Source: Comamonas sp. JUb58 (GTDB lineage Bacteria > Pseudomonadota > Gammaproteobacteria > Burkholderiales > Burkholderiaceae_C). Taken from it: 64,000 nt of DNA. The position numbers and the translations under genes were made by a program. Positions 16,858 to 23,794 of this stretch are shown piece by piece. The notes beneath the pieces are model-generated. The model ran no database searches, had not been told where the DNA came from, and was given only the letters and a program-made list of their open reading frames with translations. The stretch covers positions 1-64,000 of the forward strand of contig NZ_SOAL01000012.1 of the NCBI RefSeq assembly GCF_004364775.1, written 5' to 3'. The stretch's first letter is position 1; each line of letters opens with the position of its first letter.

Positions 16858-17922
16858 ATTGGAACCATAATTCGCCGTGAGCGCAAAGACGGAAGTGTGG
16901 GCTACACCGCCCAAGTCCGCGTTAAAAAGGGTGGCAAGGTCGTTCACGCTGAAACCCAGACCTTTGACCGCGAAGCAGCCGCCAAAACCTGGATCAAAAA
17001 GCGTGAGACAGAGCTCGCCGAGCCCGGCGCACTTGACCAACCTGAGGACCCAATCCTATCTGCCGTCATCCAGAAGTACCTGGGGGATAAGCTCAAGCCG
17101 CACGGGAAGACCAAGGATCAAGTTTTGCGCACAATTGCCAACTCTTGGCTTGGCGAGACACATTGCTCCCAGATCGACAGTGCGAATGTCATCAAGTTCC
17201 TAGAAGGCTTAACCAGTCAGCCCCAAACCCGAGCCAACTACCTTTCCCACCTTTCAGCAATTTTCACTGTGGCCCGGCCTGCGTGGGGCTATCCCCTCGA
17301 CAAGCAAGCTTGTGAAGACGCACGCGTGGTGGCTGAAAAGCTTGGGCTAATTTCCAGGTCAAAGCAGCGCACACGCCGCCCAACTCTTGAGGAGCTGAAC
17401 AAGCTCATGACCTACTATTCGGTCTATGAGCGTAAGCGGGAGGATTCTATCCCGATGACCTACATCATACTGTTCAGCCTATTCTCCACGCGCCGACAGG
17501 AGGAAACCTGCCGCATCTTGGGCCAGGATGTGGATGTAGAAAACTCTGAGGTTATCGTTCGAGACATGAAAAACCCGGGTGAAAAGATAGGCAACGATGT
17601 AACCACCCTCCTCCCGCCTGAAGCCCTCAAGCTGATTCAAAACCGCAAAGTAGCCAAGGGACGCATCTGGCCCTACAACGCTGAGTCTGTCAGCACAAGC
17701 TTTACTCGAGCATGCAAACTGCTCGGGATTGAAGACCTGCATTTCCATGACCTTCGACATGAGGGGATCAGCCGGTTGTTTGAGATGGGCTGGAACATTC
17801 CGCATGTTGCGCAAGTCTCTGGGCATCGCTCTTGGCAGAGCTTGCAGCGCTATACCCAGTTCAAAAAGGTCGGGGATAGATACGAAAATTGGGAATGGAA
17901 GACTAAGCTTCTGGCTGGGTAG
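16858..17922 (+). CDS. Tyrosine integrase of the dusA-associated island family
   Basis: Site-specific recombinase of the group that integrates at dusA, about 354 residues. The catalytic residues are visible: Arg in FSLFSTRRQEE, HDLRHEG, Arg/His in VSGHRSW and the Tyr nucleophile in LQRYTQ. The homologous N-terminus (GTIIRRERKDGSVGYTAQ) extends upstream of the first GTG (16897), and the codon where a Met is expected is ATT at 16858. There is no in-frame ATG, and an in-frame TAG lies at 16804. Initiation is therefore at the rare ATT, at GTG 16897, or the gene is silenced. It sits directly beside the 5' end of dusA, as expected for this family. Confidence 0.85.
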   Translation: MGTIIRRERKDGSVGYTAQVRVKKGGKVVHAETQTFDREAAAKTWIKKRETELAEPGALDQPEDPILSAVIQKYLGDKLKPHGKTKDQVLRTIANSWLGETHCSQIDSANVIKFLEGLTSQPQTRANYLSHLSAIFTVARPAWGYPLDKQACEDARVVAEKLGLISRSKQRTRRPTLEELNKLMTYYSVYERKREDSIPMTYIILFSLFSTRRQEETCRILGQDVDVENSEVIVRDMKNPGEKIGNDVTTLLPPEALKLIQNRKVAKGRIWPYNAESVSTSFTRACKLLGIEDLHFHDLRHEGISRLFEMGWNIPHVAQVSGHRSWQSLQRYTQFKKVGDRYENWEWKTKLLAG

Positions 17923-17926
17923 AGAT

Positions 17927-18421
17927 TCAACCTGGTCGAACATGAGGGTACGGCGCCTGCTTGACCTCCTTGTACCTCGCTGAAAGCCAGTGCGACATCT
18001 CCCCCAAGATCTCTTGCATCTCCCGTAAATTGGTGCCGCACATCCACGTTTGCGGCCAGCGCTGAAGCTCGCCCTCATCAAACTCGAACCCTCGAAGCAA
18101 GAGTGTTCCTGACTGGCGTTGACGCCACACCTCGACACGCTCCAGTCCATGAATGATGAGTCGCATAGGCTCATTGCGGTCGACTAGCCAAGTTTGGAAG
18201 CTGCCATCTTGCATCGGGGTGCTGAGCAGCATTCCTGTGGACTTAGGTCGCCGGGCGAGAATTTCCGCCGGCAGGTAGACACCATTGAAGCGCAGCCGAA
18301 GCACATAAGCATCGCACCCACCCCGGCGCTTGCCCTCCAAATCTAGCTCTGTGCCAGGCGTAGCCATGCCCAGGTATAGCCCCGGCAAACTTTCACCCGC
18401 AAATTTCCTGACTGCTTCCAT
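17927..18421 (-). CDS. SOS-linked hypothetical protein, 164 residues
   Basis: Not recognised. The ATG at 18421 has a GGAG ribosome site (18427-18430); another ATG four codons upstream lies right beside the LexA box at 18437-18452. The protein is soluble, with a GGCDAYVLRLRFNGVYLPAE strand-rich first half and helices such as NLREMQEILGEMSHWLSARY near the C-terminus. It reads divergently from two small genes sharing the LexA box, so it should be induced by DNA damage. It converges with the integrase gene, whose stop is 4 bases away. The neighbour SRAP gene suggests a role in DNA processing, but this is inference. Confidence 0.7.
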   Translation of the reverse strand: MEAVRKFAGESLPGLYLGMATPGTELDLEGKRRGGCDAYVLRLRFNGVYLPAEILARRPKSTGMLLSTPMQDGSFQTWLVDRNEPMRLIIHGLERVEVWRQRQSGTLLLRGFEFDEGELQRWPQTWMCGTNLREMQEILGEMSHWLSARYKEVKQAPYPHVRPG

Positions 18422-18436
18422 TACTCGCTCCATTTA

Positions 18437-18452
18437 CTGTATAAATATACAG
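18437..18452. promoter_or_regulatory. LexA (SOS) box
   Basis: CTGT-ATAAATAT-ACAG is a perfect match to the proteobacterial SOS consensus CTGT-N8-ACAG with an AT-only spacer. It sits between the divergent 164-residue gene and the 67-residue gene, 16 bases before each preferred start. LexA cleavage should turn on both directions together. Confidence 0.88.
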
Positions 18453-18468
18453 TCTTTTGGAGGTAGCT

Positions 18469-18672
18469 ATGTTTCAATCAAGATACTGGCTCTGGCACAT
18501 CAAGGATGACCAGGAATGGTCTCAGACCAACGAGCATGAGCGCTGGGATGGGATCAAGCTGTATAGACCGGAGGCCATGCCAGTCCTGGGCACTATGATC
18601 TTGCATGGTGCCCCGCTGCCCTCTGATGTGGCAGCCTTCTACGAAAGCCTTGAACCAGATGTCCCTTTCTGA
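18469..18672 (+). CDS. SOS-controlled hypothetical protein, 67 residues
   Basis: Not recognised. The ATG at 18469 is preceded by a GGAGG ribosome site (18459-18463). The peptide MFQSRYWLWHIKDDQEWSQT begins a Trp-rich, acidic small protein ending PSDVAAFYESLEPDVPF. Its promoter carries the LexA box at 18437-18452. Its stop overlaps the start of the next small gene by 14 bases, so both are cotranslated. Confidence 0.65.
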   Translation: MFQSRYWLWHIKDDQEWSQTNEHERWDGIKLYRPEAMPVLGTMILHGAPLPSDVAAFYESLEPDVPF

Positions 18673-18880
18673 ACGCCGCGGTGTAGTCATTGGTCTTTGG
18701 CGGGCATGGCGCCAGAACATGCACGACCTGAGCGACGGCTGGTTCCCGTACTACGACACTGGTAAGCAGATCCATCTGTTCTATGAATACCTGCAGGCCG
18801 GCCACCCTCACCTGCTCGACATGCCAGGGCGGGCATATGAGACGGTTCACCAGTGGATTGCTGAGAATGTCGAGAGTTAG
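18659..18880 (+). CDS. SOS-controlled hypothetical protein, 73 residues
   Basis: Not recognised. It starts at the ATG at 18659 inside the end of the 67-residue gene, a classic coupled pair. The sequence is Trp- and Tyr-rich with GLWRAWRQNMHDLSDGWF and ETVHQWIAENVES. There is no signal or membrane segment. It ends four bases into the stop region of the converging SRAP gene. The pair is small enough to be a phage-type accessory or an inhibitor, but there is no direct evidence. Confidence 0.6.
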   Translation: MSLSERRGVVIGLWRAWRQNMHDLSDGWFPYYDTGKQIHLFYEYLQAGHPHLLDMPGRAYETVHQWIAENVES

Positions 18881-19533
18881 GCTAGCCCTGCCGAGAACAC
18901 TTCGACTGGCGCCAGTCTCAGCAGCGCCTGGGCGTCCTTGACCGATCCTTCCAGCCACTGGTCCACATCGGCCAGCTCAATCGGGATCACGCTGCGTTTG
19001 TCCTGCTTGTCAGGTGCCAGCTTCTGATCTGGCTTGTGCATGCGGTTCATCAATGGATGTTCGTCGGCATTGAGCGTGAGCATGGTGTAGCTCTTGATCA
19101 ACTCGCCGGTTGCCGGGTCCTTCCAGGTGTTCCACAGCCCCGCCAGCCCCCAGGGATCGCCGTCGACTCGGGCAAACCTCCACCAGACGTTCTTCCCGGT
19201 CTCCCAGTTTGGCTCATCAAAGGTCGTCGCCGGGATGATGCAACGCTGGCCGCGCTTCCATGGATCTTTGAAGCTGGCCTTGTCCGCAACCTCCTCCGCC
19301 CGGGCATTGTTGGTGCTGAACTTGATGTCCGGCGTTTTGCTGAACCAAGGGATCAAGCCCCATCGCCCCACGGCCAGCTCTTTGCTGTAGCCCGGATCGT
19401 CCATTGCGCGCCGAATAAATCCGCCAGGCGAGCGCGGGAACACATCACGGGCGCCCAGTCCCAGCTGCCGGGGATTCAGCCGCCAGTATTGCTGGATGTA
19501 GCCTTCGTCAGGGGAGTGGTAGCGATTGCACAT
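18877..19533 (-). CDS. SRAP-family protein (YedK/HMCES-like)
   Basis: SOS response-associated peptidase fold, 218 residues. These proteins crosslink to abasic sites in single-stranded DNA through Cys2, and here MCNRY gives that Cys. The conserved blocks are RWGLIPWF, FSTNNARAEEV and RCIIPATTFDEP, which keeps the Glu of the family's ExW-type position. The usual H-D-R-M-P active-site block reads LMNRMHKP, so the His appears shifted or lost. This marks a divergent phage/island type. It converges with the SOS-controlled small genes, and its own promoter region (19534-19605) shows no clear LexA box. Confidence 0.88.
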   Translation of the reverse strand: MCNRYHSPDEGYIQQYWRLNPRQLGLGARDVFPRSPGGFIRRAMDDPGYSKELAVGRWGLIPWFSKTPDIKFSTNNARAEEVADKASFKDPWKRGQRCIIPATTFDEPNWETGKNVWWRFARVDGDPWGLAGLWNTWKDPATGELIKSYTMLTLNADEHPLMNRMHKPDQKLAPDKQDKRSVIPIELADVDQWLEGSVKDAQALLRLAPVEVFSAGLA

Positions 19534-19975
19534 TGGAGTCTCCTAGCGCCAAGGTACTGGGCCCAGCAGCTGACAGGTGTCGTCCGAAACCCTATCTGAA
19601 TCGGAAAAAGAGGCCTTCCAGCGTCGTAGTGACGCAGGAAGGCGTATAGCTATGCGTAGATTAACATTCTGAAAATGCAAGGGTTTACCCTTTAGTCATT
19701 TTCGGGTATTGACATTTAGAAACAAGTCGTTGACAGTTCCTAACTAAGTAGGTGTTGTCTGTAATTACGGCTAGAAATGTCCTTTTCTCCTTCAGTGTGG
19801 ACGTGGGATCTCAATGAAACCGCCTTGGCGGTATGCGAAATTACAACAATCAATAGATGGCATCTCGTCTATAGACGCGGATGATTGTTCAACAATGGCT
19901 CATTCATTTGCCCAATGATGTTTGCTCTCCCGGCACCATCATTGGTCGAACACCTTCACTCCTAATAGGTCCAAA
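19534..19975. other. Intergenic region, promoter of the IPTL-CTERM gene
   Basis: A 442-base gap. Besides the hairpin at 19605-19643 it is AT-richer than the chromosome and contains an ACCGCC-TT-GGCGGT hairpin around 19821-19834. Two TTGACA-like hexamers lie near 19708 and 19729, but no well-spaced -10 box is evident. It must hold the promoters of the SRAP gene and the IPTL-CTERM gene. Nothing else is recognised. Confidence 0.5.
19605..19643 (-). terminator. Terminator-like hairpin (copy 1)
   Basis: GCCTTCC-A-GCGTC, loop GTAGT, then GACGC-A-GGAAGGC, followed on the minus strand by five T. It shares its loop and layout with the hairpin at 21755-21796 but the stems differ by compensating changes. 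No minus-strand gene ends just before it, so it may be an orphan or belong to a small RNA. Confidence 0.55.
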
Positions 19976-21280
19976 ATGAAATCAAAGCTTCGATTTGCCT
20001 TCTTGCTATCATTTTCTTTGTTGGTATTACCAATGACTTCTGCATTCGCTCAGAAGGTTTTGATGCTTGCCACAGCAGAAACACAGGCGGATGGCACCAA
20101 CATTCTTAGCAATATGCAGAATGAATTCGCTACCGCAGGAGCAACAGTTACTCGGCAGGACATTCTTGGCCAAGCGGGTTCAGTAACCTCTAGCACTTTC
20201 CTCGATGCACAGTCCCAGCCATATGACTTGGTTATTATTGCAACAGTCTATAACCCTGTAGATTCGGGAAACTGGACAAGCATACAAAATGCTGTTCAAA
20301 ACCGCAGCGCTAACGCATTCCTCCTGTTCACAGATTCTTGCTGTCAGTCAATCGCAAACTTAGGCCCAGCACTTAATTTGCTCAACTCAGCCTCGGGCTT
20401 GTCGATGGCCCTATCGCCACTCGCCGGGAACGTAACTACTCTTCTTAATACAAACTCTGCATATCAAGGGTCATTTACAAGCCTCCCTACATTTGAAGGC
20501 AATGCTTTTCATTTTTGGACTCAGGTGCCTGCAGACAATACCCTTTACTACGATCCAGGCCAGCCAATGCCCGCAGCCGAAAGCACGAACAATCGTGCTT
20601 ATGGTGTCTTCTTTCCAATTGCACAATCATTTAATGGCGCCGGTGCTTGTCTTTTTGGTGTTTCAGACTCGTCTGGATTCGACGAGAATAGCTATCAAAG
20701 AAACCAAGGTAAAGTGGGCGTCTCTTTCCTCAATTCAGTAAAAAGTGGGGGTGCATGCGGCCTTGCTGGCGAAGTAAGCAAAACTTTTAGCCCTGCATCT
20801 ATCAACCCAAATCAAACTAGTACTCTCACGATCAACATCGCCAATACTCTTCAACCCGCAGCCGCCGCAAATGAACTGTATGTTCAAGATCAGCTGCCTG
20901 CACCTCTGTCGTTGGTAAGCGTCACTGGTAACACTTGCGGTGGTAGTTTGGCAACCTCAGCTAACTCCCTGACTTTGACGGGCGGAACCCTTCCAGCGTC
21001 AGGCTGTGCAATCACCGCAGTGGTCCGCTGGGCAGAGCGGACTTGCGTTGCTGCATCGGTGACCAATACGATCACACCTGGTACAGCTGCTAGCGGTGGT
21101 CAGTTCAGCACTTCTTTGGGGCAGGTCAATATACCCGCCGAAGCTGATCTGGGATGTACGGAAACACCTGTACCTTCCACTCCCACTCCAGTGCCAACCC
21201 TTGGAGGCTTTGGTCTACTGCTGCTCTCTGGGTTCGTAGCGGGGTCCATGGGTTTCATGCGACGACGCAAATCGATCTGA
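19976..21280 (+). CDS. IPTL-CTERM exported protein, first of three
   Basis: A secreted surface-type protein of 434 residues. A signal peptide (LRFAFLLSFSLLVLPMTSAF) is cleaved near AFA-QK. The first 250 residues look like a flavodoxin- or ThuA-like alpha/beta domain (KVLMLATAETQADGTNILSN, PYDLVIIATVYNP), followed by an Ig/DUF11-type beta domain (FSPASINPNQTSTLTINIAN). A Pro/Thr linker precedes the C-terminal sorting signal VPTLGGFGLLLLSGF with MRRRK, the IPTL-CTERM form recognised by exosortase H. The role is unknown. It is followed by a strong terminator. The weak ribosome site suggests modest expression. Confidence 0.85.
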   Translation: MKSKLRFAFLLSFSLLVLPMTSAFAQKVLMLATAETQADGTNILSNMQNEFATAGATVTRQDILGQAGSVTSSTFLDAQSQPYDLVIIATVYNPVDSGNWTSIQNAVQNRSANAFLLFTDSCCQSIANLGPALNLLNSASGLSMALSPLAGNVTTLLNTNSAYQGSFTSLPTFEGNAFHFWTQVPADNTLYYDPGQPMPAAESTNNRAYGVFFPIAQSFNGAGACLFGVSDSSGFDENSYQRNQGKVGVSFLNSVKSGGACGLAGEVSKTFSPASINPNQTSTLTINIANTLQPAAAANELYVQDQLPAPLSLVSVTGNTCGGSLATSANSLTLTGGTLPASGCAITAVVRWAERTCVAASVTNTITPGTAASGGQFSTSLGQVNIPAEADLGCTETPVPSTPTPVPTLGGFGLLLLSGFVAGSMGFMRRRKSI

Positions 21281-21286
21281 TTTAGG

Positions 21287-21309
21287 AGCCCTCTTCGGAG
21301 GGCTTTTTT
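21287..21309 (+). terminator. Terminator of the first IPTL-CTERM gene
   Basis: AGCCCTC-TTCG-GAGGGCT with a run of six T begins 7 bases after the stop codon. Confidence 0.92.
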
Positions 21310-21330
21310 ACGCTTGTAGCGAAGCAGCCG

Positions 21331-21396
21331 TTAGCGGCCGAATATTCGTTTTGTCGCCCCAGCGATTGAGCCGGCGGAAAAGCACATGGCTTCCAT
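21331..21396 (-). CDS. Possible 21-residue ORF
   Basis: The frame MEAMCFSAGSIAGATKRIFGR follows an AGGA site 4 bases before the ATG and lies downstream of the SOS-controlled membrane protein. Small Cys/Ser-rich openings like MCFS occur at the start of some phage virion proteins, so it may be a cut-off remnant. This is weak evidence. Confidence 0.2.
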   Translation of the reverse strand: MEAMCFSAGSIAGATKRIFGR

Positions 21397-21443
21397 GTGT
21401 CCTAAGATTTCAGGATACCCAGCAAATGGGGGATTCTGCTGTA

Positions 21444-21692
21444 TTAGCCCGCTGCGCCGCTGCCAGCAGGCCGAATCCAATGGATCCACAGCCCCTTCAT
21501 CCAGGCGAGAGCATATAGCACGCTCACGGCGAAGATGCCCCACTGCTCAGCCTTCCACGAAGCGTAGAACCAGAACGGCTGGCCCAGCATGCCGAAGATG
21601 CACGCCCAGCGCCTGAAGCTCTCAGAGCGGGCCTGCGACAGCCAGGCAGCAGCTGCTCCGAGCACCGCGATGGCAACCTGATCGATCTGCAA
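21444..21692 (-). CDS. Small membrane protein with SOS promoter
   Basis: About 82 residues from a TTG start at 21692, which has a GGAG ribosome site at 21700-21703. No ATG fits the frame well. It has two or three hydrophobic segments (VAIAVLGAAAAWLSQ, WACIFGMLGQPFWFYASW, WGIFAVSVLYALAWMKGLW). Proteins of this Trp-rich type are seen in prophages, often uncharacterised. The LexA box at 21709-21724 lies in its promoter. A holin-like or membrane role is possible, but nothing proves it. Confidence 0.7.
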   Translation of the reverse strand: MQIDQVAIAVLGAAAAWLSQARSESFRRWACIFGMLGQPFWFYASWKAEQWGIFAVSVLYALAWMKGLWIHWIRPAGSGAAG

Positions 21693-21708
21693 GGGGTCAT
21701 CTCCAGCA

Positions 21709-21724
21709 CTGTATAAAAATACAG
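21709..21724. promoter_or_regulatory. LexA (SOS) box
   Basis: CTGT-ATAAAAAT-ACAG is a perfect CTGT-N8-ACAG site with an AT-only spacer. It lies 17 bases upstream of the TTG start of the small membrane protein on the minus strand. This is the second LexA box in the island. Confidence 0.85.
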
Positions 21725-21754
21725 TATACCCAGCGCACAATGACCCCACAAGCG

Positions 21755-21796
21755 AAAAAAGAGCCTCCCCAGTGCCGTAGTGGCGCGGGGAGGCTC
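21755..21796 (-). terminator. Terminator (copy 2)
   Basis: GAGCCTCCCC-A-GTGCC, loop GTAGT, GGCGC-GGGGAGGCTC, followed on the minus strand by six T. It lies about 100 bases after the stop of the second IPTL-CTERM gene and directly before the LexA-controlled gene, which it insulates. Confidence 0.85.
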
Positions 21797-21899
21797 CTGT
21801 TTCTCAAGCACTAAAGCCTCTATCCTGCAATACATCTCGGTCGCGGTAGAAAAGAATCTGACTTCGCGCCTATCAGCTAGCTAGGTTTCTTCTGAGATG

Positions 21900-22540
21900 T
21901 CAAAAACGACGCCGCATGAAGATTCCTACTGTTGCCAGCATTACTACTAAAAGTGCCAAAGCAAATGAATTTGTTGTGGGCACTGCCTGAGCCGATGCAG
22001 GAACTATAGCGCCGCAGCGTACCGAGTCACTTGCAACTGTAGGGTTACTAAGCTCATTTTTGCTGGCATTAATTGTAAGCGTGCGAGGTGTGCCACAAGG
22101 AATGTCTGCAGGCCAGACAATCGGCACATACATGACGCAGCTTGGCTGCCCGTCCCATTGGCTAAAGCCCATGCTGTATTGCGCTTCGCCTTCCTGTGAT
22201 CCATACAGATAGAACATACAAGTACTGGAGCTATCGGAGACGCTGCCTGCTTGTAGTGGTGTGGGAAGATTTCCCACTAACTGTACTGCCCCATGAGATA
22301 CACCGCCCTCAGTTGCCGCTTCTAACCGGATCCAAGCCTTGTCACCTGGTTGCATTGTGTCAATGTCATTCACCTCATTAAAAAAGGTGCATTAGCGTTG
22401 ACGATGCGTAGTGAATAGGTGTAATCGGTCTGTTGAGCCACCGCCACAGATCCGCAACAGGCCACGGCGAGAGCTAGAAGGATTTGAGATCGTGATTTAA
22501 TCAATGCGATGACTCGCCCCAATACTATGAAAAACAACAT
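21900..22540 (-). pseudogene. Second IPTL-CTERM protein, split at a U UUU UUA site
   Basis: Two frames together encode one exported protein of about 213 residues. The first (ATG 22540, ribosome site AAGGAGG) gives a signal peptide and QQTDYTYSLRIVNANAPFLM, then a stop at 22370-22372. The second, in the -1 frame, runs from NEVNDIDTMQPGDKAW to the C-terminal VPTTNSFALALLVVMLA with MRRRF, a divergent IPTL-CTERM signal. The junction is T6 then A (minus strand, about 22379-22385), read as CCT TTT TTA, which is an in-frame U UUU UUA slippery heptamer. So it could be a decayed gene, a homopolymer sequencing error, or programmed -1 frameshifting. The split makes the signal peptide and sorting signal dependent on the shift. 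Confidence 0.75.
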
Positions 22541-22920
22541 GAAAACCTCCTTGATGTAGATCAACTGTTATAAGCTATTTATTGCATTTACAAACAAATG
22601 AAACAATTAAACAACAAATCTAACAAATCACTATTTTTGGGTATTGCGCTTAGAGGGATTTGGGTGGAACTAACGTCAACGATAAGAGTCATCCCGGGCA
22701 AATTTGGCTTCGGGGAGGCATGCCTGCAGGCCTGGTCGCTGTCGTCATCGCTCAGCCGGTGCTCGATGTTCACCTGGTCGCACGGCGCGGCTACTTCGGT
22801 GTCTCACTTCCCAAAGGACAGGAAAAAAAGAGAACCCATACCTCGTTGTCAAGGCATGGGTTGAAGAGGACCTAGATTTGTAGCAACTTCGAGTCTGATG
22901 GACTCAGAGCAACAGCCTGG
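22541..22920. other. Intergenic region between IPTL-CTERM genes
   Basis: A 380-base gap holding the upstream region of the second IPTL-CTERM gene, and the terminator of the third at 22823-22862. A plus-strand frame at 22598-22864 has no ribosome site and no recognisable domain. Nothing else is seen. Confidence 0.5.
22823..22862 (-). terminator. Terminator of the third IPTL-CTERM gene
   Basis: An AACCCAT...ATGGGTT stem extended by CCT/AGG, followed on the minus strand by a run of seven T. It lies about 60 bases after the stop at 22921. Confidence 0.85.
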
Positions 22921-23610
22921 TTAGGCTTGTGCCTGATGAGAGTTGCGCTTCGAACGCCAGAATGCAAACAAGCCGCCGACGCCCAACAAGCATGCGGTCA
23001 GCAAAACGTTCCATTCTGACAACGTTGGGACTGGCACCGATTCTCTGACAACTGGAGTTGGTACGCCGGCATCATCTGCACACACACGAATTACCGTTGG
23101 CGAAGAACCCACGCCGGTCTGGGTAACAGATATGCTGCGGATTGCTTCGGGTGGATTGTTCTTCAAACTCATGGTGCCCGAAGAGGCCGGATTCGTACCG
23201 GTGTAACCCGCACCACTAACCACAACAGCAAACCGGCTTAAGCTGCCAGGGATAGGCGTAACAACGTCACCTTCAGCTGGGGTATACGGACCTGCATCAG
23301 TCGCAATCGTCAACAGTGCCAACTGGTCATGTGATTGCGATTCCACTGTGACAGAGCTCGTCAGAAGCGGCTTATTGAAGGTGTACGTACATGTTAGGCG
23401 TTCACTGATAGATTGAGCCTCGAATGGTCCGAAGGGTGCAAACCCACGGCCGGAATGGTTAACACAGCCTGTTACTGTGGCAGTAACGTCGCCATAGACG
23501 GTGGGACCACCAGCCTGAAAGCATTGCTTAGCAGCATTGGAGGCGCTAACAGCACCAAAGGTAAGAAGAAGGACGGAAGCAATGCGAGAGATCGGCAACA
23601 TCATTGACAC
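22921..23610 (-). CDS. IPTL-CTERM exported protein, third of three
   Basis: A 229-residue exported protein. The signal peptide is SRIASVLLLTFGAVSASNA. The mature part is beta-rich and Cys-paired (KQCFQAGG, TGCVNHSG, LTCTYTF, RVCADD), followed by a Pro/Val linker and VPTLSEWNVLLTACLL with FWRSKRN, a good IPTL-CTERM signal. The body resembles no family I can name. It lies after the second IPTL-CTERM gene on the same strand, but a terminator separates the two, so each is its own unit. Exosortase H itself is not in the window and must be encoded elsewhere. Confidence 0.82.
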   Translation of the reverse strand: MSMMLPISRIASVLLLTFGAVSASNAAKQCFQAGGPTVYGDVTATVTGCVNHSGRGFAPFGPFEAQSISERLTCTYTFNKPLLTSSVTVESQSHDQLALLTIATDAGPYTPAEGDVVTPIPGSLSRFAVVVSGAGYTGTNPASSGTMSLKNNPPEAIRSISVTQTGVGSSPTVIRVCADDAGVPTPVVRESVPVPTLSEWNVLLTACLLGVGGLFAFWRSKRNSHQAQA

Positions 23611-23734
23611 ACATGGTTGCAGACGGAACCGGAATGTTAACCGCGCATCAGCCCTAATCCCTTTGAAAATTGACTTACGTCATCTTCACTTTTTCCTATA
23701 ACAATCGCGAAATGTGGTCCCATTTGCGACAACT

Positions 23735-23773
23735 TTTCAGACCCATGCCGGAGGTTGTCGGCATGGGCTGAAA
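23735..23773. terminator. Long hairpin after the PLxRFG fragment
   Basis: TTTCAG-A-CCCATGCCG / CGGCATGGG-CTGAAA is a 15-bp stem with one bulge and an 8-base loop. It lacks a clear T-run but fits a phage-type terminator for the minus-strand PLxRFG gene ending at 23795. Confidence 0.55.
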
Positions 23774-23794
23774 TGGACTCGCGCTCCTTGGGTG

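Noticed and set aside
16897-17922. GTG 16897 as the certain integrase start
   Set aside because: The upstream in-frame residues continue the family N-terminus, so a start before GTG is likely; I kept ATT 16858 as the best fit and marked it uncertain.
22598-22864. An 88-codon plus-strand frame between two IPTL-CTERM genes
   Set aside because: No ribosome site, no recognisable domain, and it runs through the terminator at 22823-22862.
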